Below are positions 36,388 to 48,600 of a stretch of DNA of 64,000 bases, in pieces. The notes under the pieces were generated by a model. It did no database searches. It saw only the letters and a program-made list of their open reading frames with translations, and had not been told where the DNA came from. Source of the stretch: Pycnopodia helianthoides. Lineage: Eukaryota; Echinodermata; Asteroidea; Forcipulatida; Asteriidae. The translations under genes and the position numbers were made by a program. How positions within the stretch are numbered: position 1 is the first letter of the stretch; the number at the start of each line of letters is the position of its first letter. Where the stretch lies: positions 9,238,453-9,302,452 of the forward strand of contig CM063256.1 of assembly GCA_032158295.1 (NCBI GenBank). Reading direction: 5' to 3'.

Positions 36388-36401
36388 ATTTCCCACTTTC
36401 A
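36388..36401 (-). promoter_or_regulatory. IRF/NF-kB-like composite motif, outer copy
   Basis: Same 14-mer on the minus strand, 30 bases past the presumed gene B 5' exon donor, as upstream of gene A. Confidence 0.35.
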
Positions 36402-36430
36402 TCAAAATACAAAATAAATTGGCAGCTCAC

Positions 36431-36725
36431 CTCAGAAATCTCAGATTTTGATGATTCGAAGTTGAGTCGAAAGCTAGCGATTGTGTGTCTACACGAACAA
36501 TCTTGCACATTCAGCAGGGCATCATTGCAATACTGCACGAGCGGCAAGGGCTTTTATTGTGATTTGTGACTCTCCCATAATTGTGAATGGCATCTTTATG
36601 CTACCAGCGAAAGCAGCAATAAATGGCTGGCTGCGGTCGCTGATGTAATGCGCGCAGCTGGTGTGACTCCATAGACTTACCACTGGACTCGGGTGTTGCG
36701 CTGCTCGGATACTGGGAACTTCATT
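36431..36725 (-). promoter_or_regulatory. putative promoter and 5' non-coding exon of gene B
   Basis: Conserved with 13861-14170. Ends at the donor CTGAG/GTGAGC. Shared words include TGTGACTCTCC, GGCTGGCTGCGGTCGCT and TCATTAGCATA. Start site not determined. Confidence 0.4.
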
Positions 36726-39053
36726 AGCATATTTGTCAAAAACACTGCAGCGAGTTAATGCCATGTGCTGAGTAGCGCTGCGCTGACCAAGCGTTAGATA
36801 TTATAAATATGGTATATGAAAAAACAAAAAAACGCATTAGCACTGGCAAGATACGGGATTAAGACTTGTGGAATTCTTTGAAGTTGTTTTAATGTCTTTG
36901 AATAAACTAAAAATAAAATCTCTCTTGTGTTAAAAACATTTTTTTGGAATATATGACATGTAAATTGAGCTTAAGTGAGCAATTTTGTTTATGGAAGTAG
37001 GTTTCGTTTTCACTTTGTTCCATTTGTTGTGTACACGGGTAAACAAATTCCCATAAATGACGTCACGGTGACGTCACAGAAAGATTTGGGCAAATAGTCA
37101 CACAGTATCCAACAAGTGTATAAGTGAAAAGGGTTGATAATCAGATGTATTCTTTTTGAGATGTGGTGGTCTCAATATTGGCTAATTAAGTATTCAATTA
37201 ATTGTAGCTAAGTATATTAATTAATAATGTCAAGCTAATTACATTTAACGATAACATTATGAACTAAGCTTTGATATAATGAAGACTGAGTCCGTCATAT
37301 AAAGCTAGTCATGACTTTAAGAGTGAACAAAATGCTTTTAAAACACAAATGGGATTTTTACAGATCCAAAGAATAAGAATAATAACAAGATTAAATGTTA
37401 CATCTGCTGTTTGCTACAAGACGGCAACAATATTTTGACTTAATAACATGTGGTTTGATTTTGTTTTATCCATTTAAACTTCCTGTTCGGACCGGAAGGA
37501 AAGGCCAAAGTGGGGTCATGCTTTTGAAAAAAAGGTCAAATATGTCAAATTGTTTATTTGTTGACATATACGGTTTTTGAAATTTTTAAATTTATTTTTA
37601 GAATGTTACATGTGATGTAAGCTACACATGCGGTTCAGAAGATAATAATTTTGTTTGAGAAATTTGGACTTTATTTCCCTTGAAATTTGTTTACTTCAGG
37701 ATCCACAATTTAGGGAAAAAAATAATAATTACATATCCATTTAAATACGGGAAGCAATATTATAACGGATGGAAAGACCAAGAAGAAAAACAAATACAAA
37801 TCCTCGCCGAAAACAATAGCTGTTCCGACCGATGTCGGAACAGCCAAAAAAACACTGAAATTCTCGGTGACCTTTGACCTGGGCAACACTCACCCACCAA
37901 CGTTAAACTTATACATGTACACCACTTCTGCGGTGATCAACACCCGCCATTGTACTTAGGGCAACACTAATATGAGAAGGGAATTTATTACAATACAAAC
38001 ATATGCTGACAAAATTGTCCTTTAAGTGGCAGTATAAATGGTGAAAATGTCAGACACATAGATCTCACTCCAAGAGGGTGTTGAAAAATATGCCATTATT
38101 GGTGAGTACAAAGAGTTGGATTACACCGAACTACTCAATTTCTGACAAAAATGTTCCACTTGGCAACTGCACTAAAATTGGGAACCCGCAATCCAGTAAC
38201 TACACGTTCCTAGGGAACAAATTTAGAAATGCAACCAGAAACCATATTTTCAATCCCACATATTTACAGTGAAAAGATACATGTGAAATTAGTTTACATG
38301 TACATCACGACTACCTCCATGAACCAAGCTTTGACAAGTCAGGATATAAGTCTGCAACTGTACAATCGTGAAAATATAACTATCCAAGAGTAAATACACA
38401 TATAGGCCTATACATATACGGTAATCAAATGTATAATGGCACGTAATGCTTGTACAACAAATACAACAGGCAATCTCCTCCACAAAAAGTGAATGATAAA
38501 AATTAAACAAAAGTTGAAAAATCACATAAAGGAGACTTGAACTTTATACAATTGAAAGGAAAGGAGTACATAACTGATGGCGCAGAAAAACCTCCAGACT
38601 ATTTTGTGAAGAGCTGACACCCATATTTAGGTGTATCAGAGGCAGCTTGAGCTGACATCGGCAGTGTGCCAGATTCCACTGTTAAAATGTTACAGTTAAC
38701 TACAAATAGACCCCAGTTGAAAAACACTGGGCCTACAAATGGTCACCGCTACTGCCATCACAGGTACATGAAAACAAGTTTTAATCCACAAAACAATACC
38801 AAAACACAGACATTAGTTTTTTGTCCTTTGGACGAACACAAAGCTGTTCCAGTTTTATTTTATAATTTATACGATCCAGACCATGAAACTGACCCAGAAT
38901 TTGACCAACACTCTAACAAACATAACACAGACCCTTATTTTGACACTAACTGTGCCCAAACCCCTAACCATTAAGCTAAAGATTCGGTCATGTTATAAAA
39001 CGTTACATAAAACTGCAAAAAACATTATGACTTCTACTCTGTAAACTTGACTT
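36726..39053. other. no gene seen
   Basis: AT-rich. 37821-37850 holds a near-perfect hairpin, AGCTGTTCCGAC / GTCGGAACAGCC. The open frame at 38666-38974 is low-complexity (Asn, Asp, Thr, His) and has no support as a gene. Confidence 0.5.
37868..37880 (-). promoter_or_regulatory. perfect DR1 nuclear-receptor-type element
   Basis: The minus strand reads AGGTCAAAGGTCA, the consensus direct repeat with one-base spacing bound by HNF4/RXR-type receptors. No gene start is recognised next to it; it may be chance. Confidence 0.25.
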
Positions 39054-39361
39054 ATAGACCTTTCTTTTGCAACGTCACAGCCCGAGTTTTTGCCAACCGA
39101 TTTCGGAAAACCATGGAAAGCCATAATTACAAAACAAAAACAGATAGCCACAGTTTTAAACAATGTAACACATATTCAAAAATAGTGTTGATATTGCTGG
39201 AAACAAAGCAACCAATCATGAGAGGTACTTTACTTAATTGAAAGTTTGCAGAAAATGTTGAATTCTGTTGAAACATCTGTTAACACGATTGAGTGTTTTG
39301 CTAGCATTCGGCCTTCCATGCCAACCAGCGCGGTTTGTTGATTAACAAAAGAAAGGTCTAT
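39054..39361. mobile_element. short MITE with ATAGACCTTTCTTTT ends
   Basis: ATAGACCTTTCTTTTG at the left and its inverse CAAAAGAAAGGTCTAT (first base differing) at the right. A related left end lies at 50333-50400 in gene C intron 6. Confidence 0.65.
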
Positions 39362-39519
39362 ATTATCAAACATAGTCTATGGACTGTACTGTAGTAGTAA
39401 TTTGTTACTGTACAATAAACATTCAAGGAAGATCCTAGTTTAAATCTCATTTTCCTTTCCTGAATATGTGATGATTGGTTTATAAAATTCACCTTGCCCG
39501 GTCCCCCATGGGGAAAAAC

Positions 39520-39903
39520 GAAAGAAAGAAAGAAACAAACAAACAAACAAACAAACAAACAAACAAACAAACAAACAAACAAACAAACAAACAAACAGAC
39601 AGACAGACAGACAGACAAGCAAAATTGTGCCGTGAGGCATTACTATACTCTATTTACAAATCGACACCTTTTTTTGCAGTAGTTCTATGAGGCTTTCGTG
39701 CTGTGTGATTCTGCCTTGTTTACGAAAAACGAAAGAAAGAAACAAACAGACAGACAAACAAACAAACAAACAAACAAACAAACAAACAAACAAACAAGCA
39801 AAATTGTGCCGTGAGGCATTACTATACTCTATTTACAAGTCGACACCTTTTTTTGCAGTAGTTCTATGAGGCTTTCGTGCTGTGTGATTCTGCCTTGTTT
39901 ACG
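39520..39903. repeat. tandem pair of ~185-bp units with AAAC microsatellites
   Basis: (AAAC)n and (AGAC)n runs at 39535-39620 and 39740-39800, each followed by the same AGCAAAATTGTGCCGTGAGG to TGTTTACGAA segment. Duplication copy 1 has one simpler version at 15360-15530. Confidence 0.85.
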
Positions 39904-40088
39904 AATTGGGCGTTTCTCGAATAACCTGTGGGACCTTTATGATGTGGGATATATTTTTTTGAATTTTTCAGAGGTAAAAGTGTTTACATCCCACCACTAT
40001 TATTCATGTGAAATTTCCCACTTTGTCCACCCGACAGCATCAGCTGATTTTGAATGAACCACTTGGGGTTCGATTGCTAAACCCGTAC

Positions 40089-40445
40089 TTAAAGGAACAT
40101 GACAGAATTGGTTTTTGCTTACAGTTGCTGGCAGTGTAAGCACTTTATGTAATTCACCATATACATAAACTGACAAACCTGTAGAAGTTTGAAATAGTGA
40201 AAAACCGATCACACATTTGCATGAAAACATATAGATTCAAAAAATGAATAAAACGCTCACTGAGCGATAAACTCCAATCGGAAAATTAGTTTATTTATTT
40301 CTCATCAAATATGGCATTTCAGACAGAAATATTTCAAGGGATGTTTTCTACTATCATCATCATTAGACCGTGTAAGTTTTATGTAAATTTGTGATAAACA
40401 ATTTTTACAATTTTTTTTCTTACAAATTCTGTAATGTCCCTTTAA
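40089..40445. mobile_element. MITE with TTAA flanks (copy 2)
   Basis: Same family and orientation as 12553-12918. The matching site in duplication copy 1 (about 15696) is empty. Confidence 0.85.
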
Positions 40446-41418
40446 ATAAAAATAGATAACAAAACACGAGTCTTTTATAGCGCACATGTCTTCCAATAAG
40501 GTACTCAAGGCACTCGAACGTTCTTGGGCTAAATTAGTAAATATGGCATATGGCTCTGTACCCCAAACCCAACACTGACCCTAATGCCATGGAACTGGTA
40601 ATTTCTCTTTTCTACACCTTTCCCCCATCAGCTATAATTCTTGCCCAATTGCAACCCAACACAGTTTTTGTTTGCTGCACGGTAGTTTCCCCCAAGTAAT
40701 AATAATAATAATAATAATATTAGGTATTTGTAATGCGCCAAATCAATCAAAAAGATGTTCAAGGCGCAGAGAAGTAGACAATGTAAACAAAAACAATACA
40801 ATCATGCGTTTTTTCTGAGGCAAATGAGTCCCCCAAACAACAAAACCTCAGTTACTTTATTTTGGGATTCTGACTAAAGCCCCAGTTGTTGTGTTTACCA
40901 CACACCTTTTCCTTTTTCGTTTGCAAATTGCCTTTCTTATCAAATAAACAATATTGACTTTTTCTTCGGGAGTTATTTCGCCTTTCAATTAAACCCATTC
41001 GGTTTAGCAGCCAGAATCTCGAACGCACCAAATGCACTATGAAAACACAAAATAATACAGCACCATCTACATGACGAATAACGCCCTCTTTTGGTTTAAT
41101 TTTTGTAGAGGTTTCGCAGGCTGGCATCCGGGTCGACTTGTTACACCACTCGTTGCATGGTTGAGCCGAGTCTGTGAGCCGAGTCTGCGCAAAGTCCGAA
41201 TCGAAAACAAATTGACGTCAAGATTTTCTTCAAAATGTAGCTCAATTTCCTTCTGTGATTTCCTTTCTTGACTACTGGTGACTCACCCAAAACTATACTA
41301 GTTATTCAGGTGTGTATGTAGAACAATACATTTTTTGAAAATGTGTTCTTTGATTGATTTTTGGGTAGTATTTTGTATCGTTTGTTTGCGGAACTGTGCA
41401 CAACTAAACTTGTTTGCA
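40446..41418. other. no gene seen
   Basis: The end of duplication copy 2 (to about 40540), an (AAT)n run at 40698-40720, then unique-looking sequence without supported exons. Confidence 0.5.
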
Positions 41419-42695
41419 TTTTGACACATGTCAACTCGACGGGTCTGAAAACTCGACAGCTTTACAAGTCGTCAGTTAGACAACTCGAGGAAGTCCGTGG
41501 ATTACGGACAAGGGGACTCGAATGGCCTTCTTTTGGGCCGGATAATGCGCGGCCTGAATGTTGGGTAGGCCTACACTGTGTATAATGTAATTTGTTGTCT
41601 CATCCTTGCTAATTAATCCCCATGGATTTAGCGGCCTTACCTGCGAGGGGCTATAGTGTACGACGTACCACCCGGTCGGCGGGACGACTGACAAAGTTAC
41701 AATTGATGCAACATTTAATTAGTTTAACAATTTGATCTATAAATTAGCTCGTGAAGCACAAACATCATACCCATGACCTTAGATTTATTTCAAATGCACG
41801 CATAGAAATAGCATCCTTAAATCACCAACTGAGTGGTAAACATGGTTTTTACATTTTGTAAGAATAACCATTAGTTTGTGTGCATCTTTGATGATCGACA
41901 GTAAACAAAAATATGTATTGACCTGGACAAGTAAAATGCAAATATGAAATGTATGTTCCAAAGATAAATAAAGATAAATAAAATACAATTTAGATTACTT
42001 CATATTCAAAGCAGATTCCTAGACTAAATTAAATAGTCTGTCAATCGATTGGAATCGCACAGAACATACATTAGAGTCACATGCTTTGCCAAGTGCTCGC
42101 CGGCCGTCTGGACGCGTCCGTGGCCCAGTCACATCAACGAAACTAGGGTGAAGATATAAGGGGGGGGGGGGCACAGGGGATGCACCATTTTTTTTTTCAA
42201 GGGGGCATTTCTTCATGGCCAATGAAAACTTTAGTTTCCGTTTGTGCCTTTCCTAAGCAAACCCCTTTGGCGCTCTCTTTATTGTTATTTACTATTTTTG
42301 TTAGGTATTCTGCCTTGGAGGTAAAACATCATCTGCGTGTATGAACGGCCCGGCCCCGGTCGCAGTCAGCTGGTCATGATTTGCCCCTTTGGCTTCGGCA
42401 CGCGGATCTCAGTGCACGCCGGCCATCTTTGCGTTTGCCCCGCACCCCCGCCCCGGGACGCGGTCCGTGTCCAGTACAGTACGCTCATCACCCGTGCTAA
42501 ACGGTCTCAAATGCAATCAGCTGCACGCCGGTGTCACCAACAAAGCTTCGCATGCCAAGAGAATTTGAACTTCACCAGTCGAGTTGTCTGAACAAAAGTC
42601 AATTTGTCTTACGGTTAAAACGGACAAGCAGTCGAGTTGTCTGACACGTCGAGCTGTCTGACTGTCGAGTTGTCCGACGGACGAGTTGACTGACA
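41419..42695. mobile_element. possible foldback element with GTCGAGTTGTC-type inverted arms
   Basis: The left arm (41419-41490) carries CAACTCGAC, AACTCGACAG and GACAACTCGAGG. The right arm (42578-42695) carries the inverse, GTCGAGTTGTCTGAC, several times. The centre has no gene. The target duplication is not clear. Confidence 0.45.
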
Positions 42696-43446
42696 TTCGT
42701 AACGGACGATGCACAGCATAGCCGTTTGACCCTCTGATTTTTGTCGGTTTTTATTTCCATACTTTCACAGATGTCATGACCTTAAAATTGTTCACAGTAT
42801 TGCACATATCTTTACAAATGTCCATTTTTTAAAAAGTTTATTTAGTTTTATCTGAACGAAAATAAACAACTTTTCAAGATGGCGGCCGCCGTGAGTATAA
42901 TGCATAGGCCTACTGACACGACCAAAGATCATTAACAACAGTGTAAATTTAAATTGTTTCAACTATATGGAATTTACTGACACGCCGTGCTACAATGATG
43001 TCATAAACCCTTTAGTGCATCTGTAAACTATTAATCTGTATTATATCGGAACTAATACTGAAAAAACAACAGCCCAAATGACAAACCTTAAAAAGCACCT
43101 TTATTTTGTTTCCAACATTCGTTTCCACAGGAAATCAAAGGTCATGGAGGTCACAGAGGTCAACAAAAATCACCCAGAAATAAAGACAATGTCCTGATGC
43201 ATATTGTCTCAAAATATTTTTAAACAAATACTTTAGGCCCTATGGTAATTTGTTATGATTTTTCTAATGAAAACACACAATACATCGTTGTGTTTGAAAA
43301 AGTATGGGGGATGCGGGGGTAGCTGTGTACAACGTATATGGGACTGAAATGGATTAATTAGAACGGGTAAGCCTTGTAATAATTTATGCTTTTAAGAATG
43401 TCTTTGTTTATCTAACAAATCATTACAAAGAGGGAATACTGTGGCG

Positions 43447-43479
<33 letters not shown>

Positions 43480-43609
43480 TTTGTAATTTTTGGGGGGAAC
43501 AAACTTTTTTTGGTAATGAGATGTAACCATCGGTGGTTTACCAAAATGCTCGTAAAATATGTTTTATTTTATGTTTTTATGTTTCGCCATTAGGTGTAAA
43601 TCAACCATC
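42696..43609. other. 5' flank of gene C
   Basis: A possible 5' exon end at 43366 (AACGG/GTAAGC) could join the acceptor CGCCATTAG at 43594, 16 bases before the ATG. (GTT)n lies at 43446-43480. No clear TATA or IRF site was found. Confidence 0.35.
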
Positions 43610-45676
43610 ATGGCACTTACTGATAGAGCTTGTACCTGGAAGGATCGTCCTTGCCACTTCACATGGAAACTTGACAGCGGTGATCGAGTGAAATACAAGA
43701 GAATCGTAGAGGAAATCGACTGCGACTTGGAGACAACCAGAAACCTGTTCACGGTCGGCAACCTGCTATTCAGGGCTTATCTGGAGGTTTCAAACTACCG
43801 CGACCAATGTGACGTAAGCAAGGCTCGGGAATTTCTCGACAAAGCAGATGAGTACATACTCGACCAAGCACCACCAGATTTTCGTAATGGTTATAAAAGT
43901 GTTGCATTGCTCAACCGAATGTGGATTGAGCAGAAGACCCTGAATGACAGGAAAGTTAACAGCTTACTGGCTGAATTGAATGAGTTAGAACTAACAGAGA
44001 AGGACACATGTGTAATTAATACCGTAAAGGCCTCAGGTCTGACAAGACTTGGCCCCCATCAAATGGACTTTGCGCTTGAACTGTTTGAGGCAGCGCTAAA
44101 GCATTTTCCTAAGTGTCCTGACTTTCTCTTTGGAGCTGTGCTTATGACCGGTAGAAAGTTCCGATATGAAAGGAGACCGGGCACTATTTACAAGGAACTT
44201 GACAAAGATGGGAAAACCCTGCTGAATAAACAAAAGACCTACTGTGAAAAGCTGATGAAAGTGAAAGACGAGTATCAACTTGGGAGATCGTTCCTTGGAC
44301 AGAATTTAAAACAACGGGGAAAAAGGTTTCAGACAGAAGCGCGTGATCATTTAGAAGAGGCTTTCGAACAGGCACCAACAGTGAGAGCAACCTTTAAGAA
44401 CTTAATAAGGTACTACAGATACCATGATGTCGAAAAAGCTATAGCTGTATTGAAGCGGAACATTAACAAGTGGCCATATATGAAGCTTGCTGAGAGTCAT
44501 TTTCAGCTGGCGTTGTGCTACATCCGTAAACTCCACCCGATGTTCAAACGAAAATTTACGATCGAAATGAATCTAAGACGTACAGCCTTAATAGAACTAG
44601 ATAAATGTTTGGAGTTGGACAAGATGCACCTGTTTGCCTTAACGAAAAAGCTTGATTTGATGACCGAATGTGGAGACATTGAGGCAGCACGCGCGCTTTA
44701 CGAGGACAAGCTTCTTCAGTATCAGGATTTAACACTCCAGGATAAGTTCCATCTCTCCCACTCCTATGCAAAGTTTCTGGACAAAACTGATCATGAGTCA
44801 CCCTCCAGGATTGACAAGTGGCAGCGTGTGATGGAGATTTCTACTCAGTTCGAATACCAAAATAAGAGCACTGGTAAGTGGAACTTAGGGAACAAGATAA
44901 AGTCTGGCAGAGATGATGCATACTCAAAACTTATCACCCACTACAAAAGACAAAAGAAGGAAGAAGTTGAACGACAGCTGGGCATTCTGTATCTTCAGAA
45001 GTTTAAATTTGCAAAGGCTGAAGAAACTTTGGTTCGTCAGGATCCCGAGACCAATGTTGAGTTCCCGCTGGTCCTTCATAAGATCTGTTTCAAATGTGGT
45101 TGCAAAAAAGAAGTCAGTTCTCGTTTAGGGCGGTGCCAATCAGATGAAGCAACTGGACGGTCTCGCCTACTACAAACAGGAAAAAACGTTGACCTTCAAC
45201 TAGGCATTCTGTATCTTCAGAAGTTCAAATTTGCTAAGGCCGAGGAGACTTTGGGTCGTCTGGATCCCGAGAGCAATTTCGAGATACCAATGCACCTTGC
45301 AGAGATCCGTTTCAAATGGGGTTGCGAAGCAGAAGTCGGTTCTCATTTAGGGCAGTGCCAGTCAGGTGAAGCAACTGGACGGTTTAGAATGGCTCGAGAG
45401 AATGTTGTGACAGCGTCGAAAATGAGGAAATTTGACGAAACACGAGGTCGAAAGCTGCTCGCTGATATTGCTTTGTGGACTGCACACAACCGGTTGACCA
45501 GTGAGGGCTTGGAGGGAGCTCAGCCGCAGTCGGCCCAACCAGACTCGGTGAAGGAGGCGTGCTTAGATGCCTATCGAGAGGCCATCAGATGCGGAAGCCT
45601 TGTTGCAAGTCTGGAGCTAGTCCGTCTGATCCAGAAAGGTCACCTCAAGACAGTTCCAAGATCAATGTATATCAGG
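43610..45676 (+). CDS. gene C exon 1: IFIT-like TPR region (689 codons)
   Basis: MALTDRACTW start. Ends PRSMYIR at AGG/GTAAGA. It contains a tandem duplication of about 75 residues: QLGILYLQKFKFAKAEETL occurs near residues 454 and 529, each followed by a Cys/Glu-rich segment ending in GRCQS or GQCQS and EATGR. Genes A, B and D show only one such unit. Without the duplication the exon matches the length of A and B. Confidence 0.85.
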
Positions 45677-48600
45677 GTAAGATTCCAAAGAAAATTACCC
45701 TGTAAACAATTTAATGCATTTAACAAGCAAGAACTAAAATCATGTTGCATATAATAGTATCCACACCCCCTTTGTCAAAAACTGGTGCAGTGGTTGATGT
45801 CCACGTTTTGTTCTCGCCAATTAAACAAACTCCATTAACAATAATATTGAATGTTCAATTTTGCTTTGGCAAAAGTTTAGCCTGAAATTTTCAAACTTTT
45901 CAACTTTAAACTAAACTATTTTAATTTGGTGGTTACTTTTTTCCCACACGTTCGGGCAGGAACACCCCAAACATTCGAGAAAGTCTTAAAATCGGTTTTT
46001 ATTTACAACAAACTTGAGGCGAAGAAATCTTTAAAATTGAAAATGCTTGTTGCAGTCGCTTAAGTCAACTACAGATTTAAACTCAAACAAGTTTTTCCCG
46101 ACAAAGATTCTCGCAGGAATCGACATTTGCTGCTCAAATAACAATAATAACAATAATATTGATAGTTCAATTTTGCTGTGTTCAAAGTTCAGCCAGAACT
46201 TTTCAAAATTTAAACTAAACTATTTTAATTTGGTGGCTACTTTTGTCCTACATATACATGTTCGGGCAGGTAAACCCCAAATATTCGAGAACGTCTTTAT
46301 TACAGTCGGTTATAATTATTTTCAACAATCTTGAGGCGAAAAACATCGTTATAATTAAAAGTGCTTGTTGCAGTAGCTCTAGTCAGCCTCAGATTTAAAC
46401 TCAAACACATTTTTTTCCCGACAAGATTCTCGCAGAAATCGACATTTGCTGCTCAAGAGATGCTAGCGACTTCCTCCACACTGAGTACAAGCCTCTCTCC
46501 TTCAAAGAAGGTCTTGCCAGCCGTGATGCCGACTCCAATCAGATGGGCATAGATTGTGACACTATCAAGCAAGATATCACGGACATCTTGAGTGTGGAGG
46601 AGTTCTACTCGGACGCACGGAAGGAGTATTTCGACATGGAGAGAAAAATACTTCAGGAGGATCCACGAAGTACATCTATTACGTTGATGTTGAGTGAAGA
46701 AGGAGGAAACTCGGCTAAGTTGAGTGATGGCGTCGTGAAAGCTGCGGTGGATTGCTGTGAGAAAGCACGCCCTCTATTAGATCACATCGTTGTGAAATTC
46801 CAGGTACACAAACAATTCAATATTATTTAAATCAAGCTCATTGTATTATTTGACATCACCCACAATTATTTATCAAGATACCCCGTCATGATCAAATATG
46901 AGATGGCATGCAGAATGCACAATTTTAATATTTTTTCGGCATTCCATGATCTTTTATAAACATTATAAATGAACCGCGAACCTAATTGAAATAATCTATC
47001 TAGGAATACGTGGTTACGTTTTCCTTTATATCAATATAAACTTTATATCAATTGCTGAAGTATGCTTCATTTGCTTATAAAAGATAAAATCTGTTATTTC
47101 ATTCGTAATCTTACAAGCTGCTGATTCCAAAAGTCCAACTCCAGACACTATAGTTTAATTGAATTGCCAATCAAGAAACGGTCCAGTCATTACTCCCATG
47201 CTGAAAAAGAACAACTATCTCTTTAGAACAGCCGTTTTTACTGGACAATATGTTGGTGATAATAATTAAAAGAGGTTGTTTATTGCAGATGGAAGAGCTC
47301 AAGTTCAGTGAAGAAAGGAAGAAGCAATACTTTCCACTGAAGAAGGAGACAAATCGAACAAAAGTGGACAAGGAAGTAAAAGAGTCCCTGGAGTCAACCT
47401 TCGATGTTGACTTGAAGACGCATTATCCAAAGCTCTACGACTACATTCTTCAGGTAGGCCTAAATAAAGAAAGAACTTCAAATACAGGGAATGGGGACAG
47501 TCCACATGGGTCTTGTATCTTGATAGTGGTATAGCTATATATTTTATAAGAAGTGTGGATCCGAGAACAAAAGAGGTCCACACAATGTAGGGACTTGAAA
47601 ACACAATGTGGAGTAAGTATAATGTTTGTTTTCGAAGTGCACAAAACAAAGGAATGTCCACAGAGTGTATGCAACACAGAGCTCATGATTTGAGTTTAAT
47701 AGGCCGACCCATTAAGCTCCGCCCCCTTACGGGTTGACCAATCACAACACCGAAAGTCCGACAAAAGGTCCGACACGCTAAAATCCCCTTAGAAAAGTGA
47801 ACATGCGTGCGCGCTTACACTTAAAGCGCGCACGTTCATGTCGTGAGTGTGGCATTGGAGAGATGCACATGTGCTGCCCACGTGTGAAGTGCTGATGCAG
47901 CCAATGCTGTGATTGGTCAATATGTTAAGAGGGTGGGGCTTAATTGATCGGTCTATTGAGCTGGGTCCACCATTGGTTTACCACTGGTTTACAACTGTGA
48001 CTATGCACGAAGCATTTTAACATGGTGAAGTATAGTCATTTATACAAATTATTTTTGCCTGCTACATATTTTAGATACAGCCCGGCATCAACCCTGAGTA
48101 CGAGTGTCTGCTGAGTTTATGTGAGGTAGTCGGCAAGTCGAAGCATGCGAGCAGGAAACCTGAAAAATTACTGAGTCTAGTCGAAGACCCGGTGAAAATG
48201 GCTCGGCAATCCATGGACAAAGTGGAAGAGATTTGCAACGTTTTCCTCGTCACCATGAAAGACTGTTCAAAACTGGACAAGAAAGTAGACGAGCTGGTAT
48301 CTAATTTAAGAAGTGGGAGCCATGAACAAGCAGATCAGCTTTTGAAAATCATCAAGGAGAATGATGACTTCGTATGTAGAATCAGAAGCACCTGGAAATT
48401 TATTGAGGTAAAGTAACGATATTTTTCACAGGTACAAGAAAGACTGAACCCATGAGAACAATAAAGCCTCGTCCTTTCCTTCAGCTGTAAGTTTAGCAGA
48501 CTACGATTTCAGAATGAAACAATTTGTCTGATCGGTTCGCCACCTCTGAAGTTCACCATCCTGCTAGGCCCTGCAATTCTGTCCCATTTACCCCTCTGTT

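Larger units (their letters stand above)
32206..36430. other. 5' intron/flank of gene B with duplicated promoter segment
   Basis: 33380-33900 and 35740-36400 are two copies of the 5' flank represented once upstream of gene A (13170-13830). The inner copy is cut off before the 5' exon. 34570-34990 carries about three copies of a 140-145-bp repeat containing AACAATGAAAACTT. No coding exon. Confidence 0.55.
21055..40540. repeat. segmental duplication, copy 2 (carries gene B)
   Basis: Direct partner of 1-15790. Longer because of a nested transposon (21381-22943), a GT-flanked tandem array (29098-29980), an extra partial copy of the 5' flank (33380-33900) and a TTAA MITE (40089-40445). The A and B coding exons read nearly alike, so the duplication is fairly recent. 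Confidence 0.85.

Noticed and set aside
38666..38974. 102-residue frame
   Set aside because: Low-complexity composition, no splice or paralogue support.
39358..39869. Frames reading KQTNKQ or CLFVCLFV
   Set aside because: Translations of AAAC/AGAC microsatellites.
46436..46803. Shorter exon 2 with acceptor CGCAG at 46435
   Set aside because: It would be out of phase with exon 1 and read into a stop; the acceptor ten bases upstream restores phase 0 and the conserved ILAEIDICCS start.
46543..46830. Independent small gene starting at the ATG at 46543
   Set aside because: The ATG is not conserved in A or B, while residues upstream of it are conserved, so it is an internal exon.
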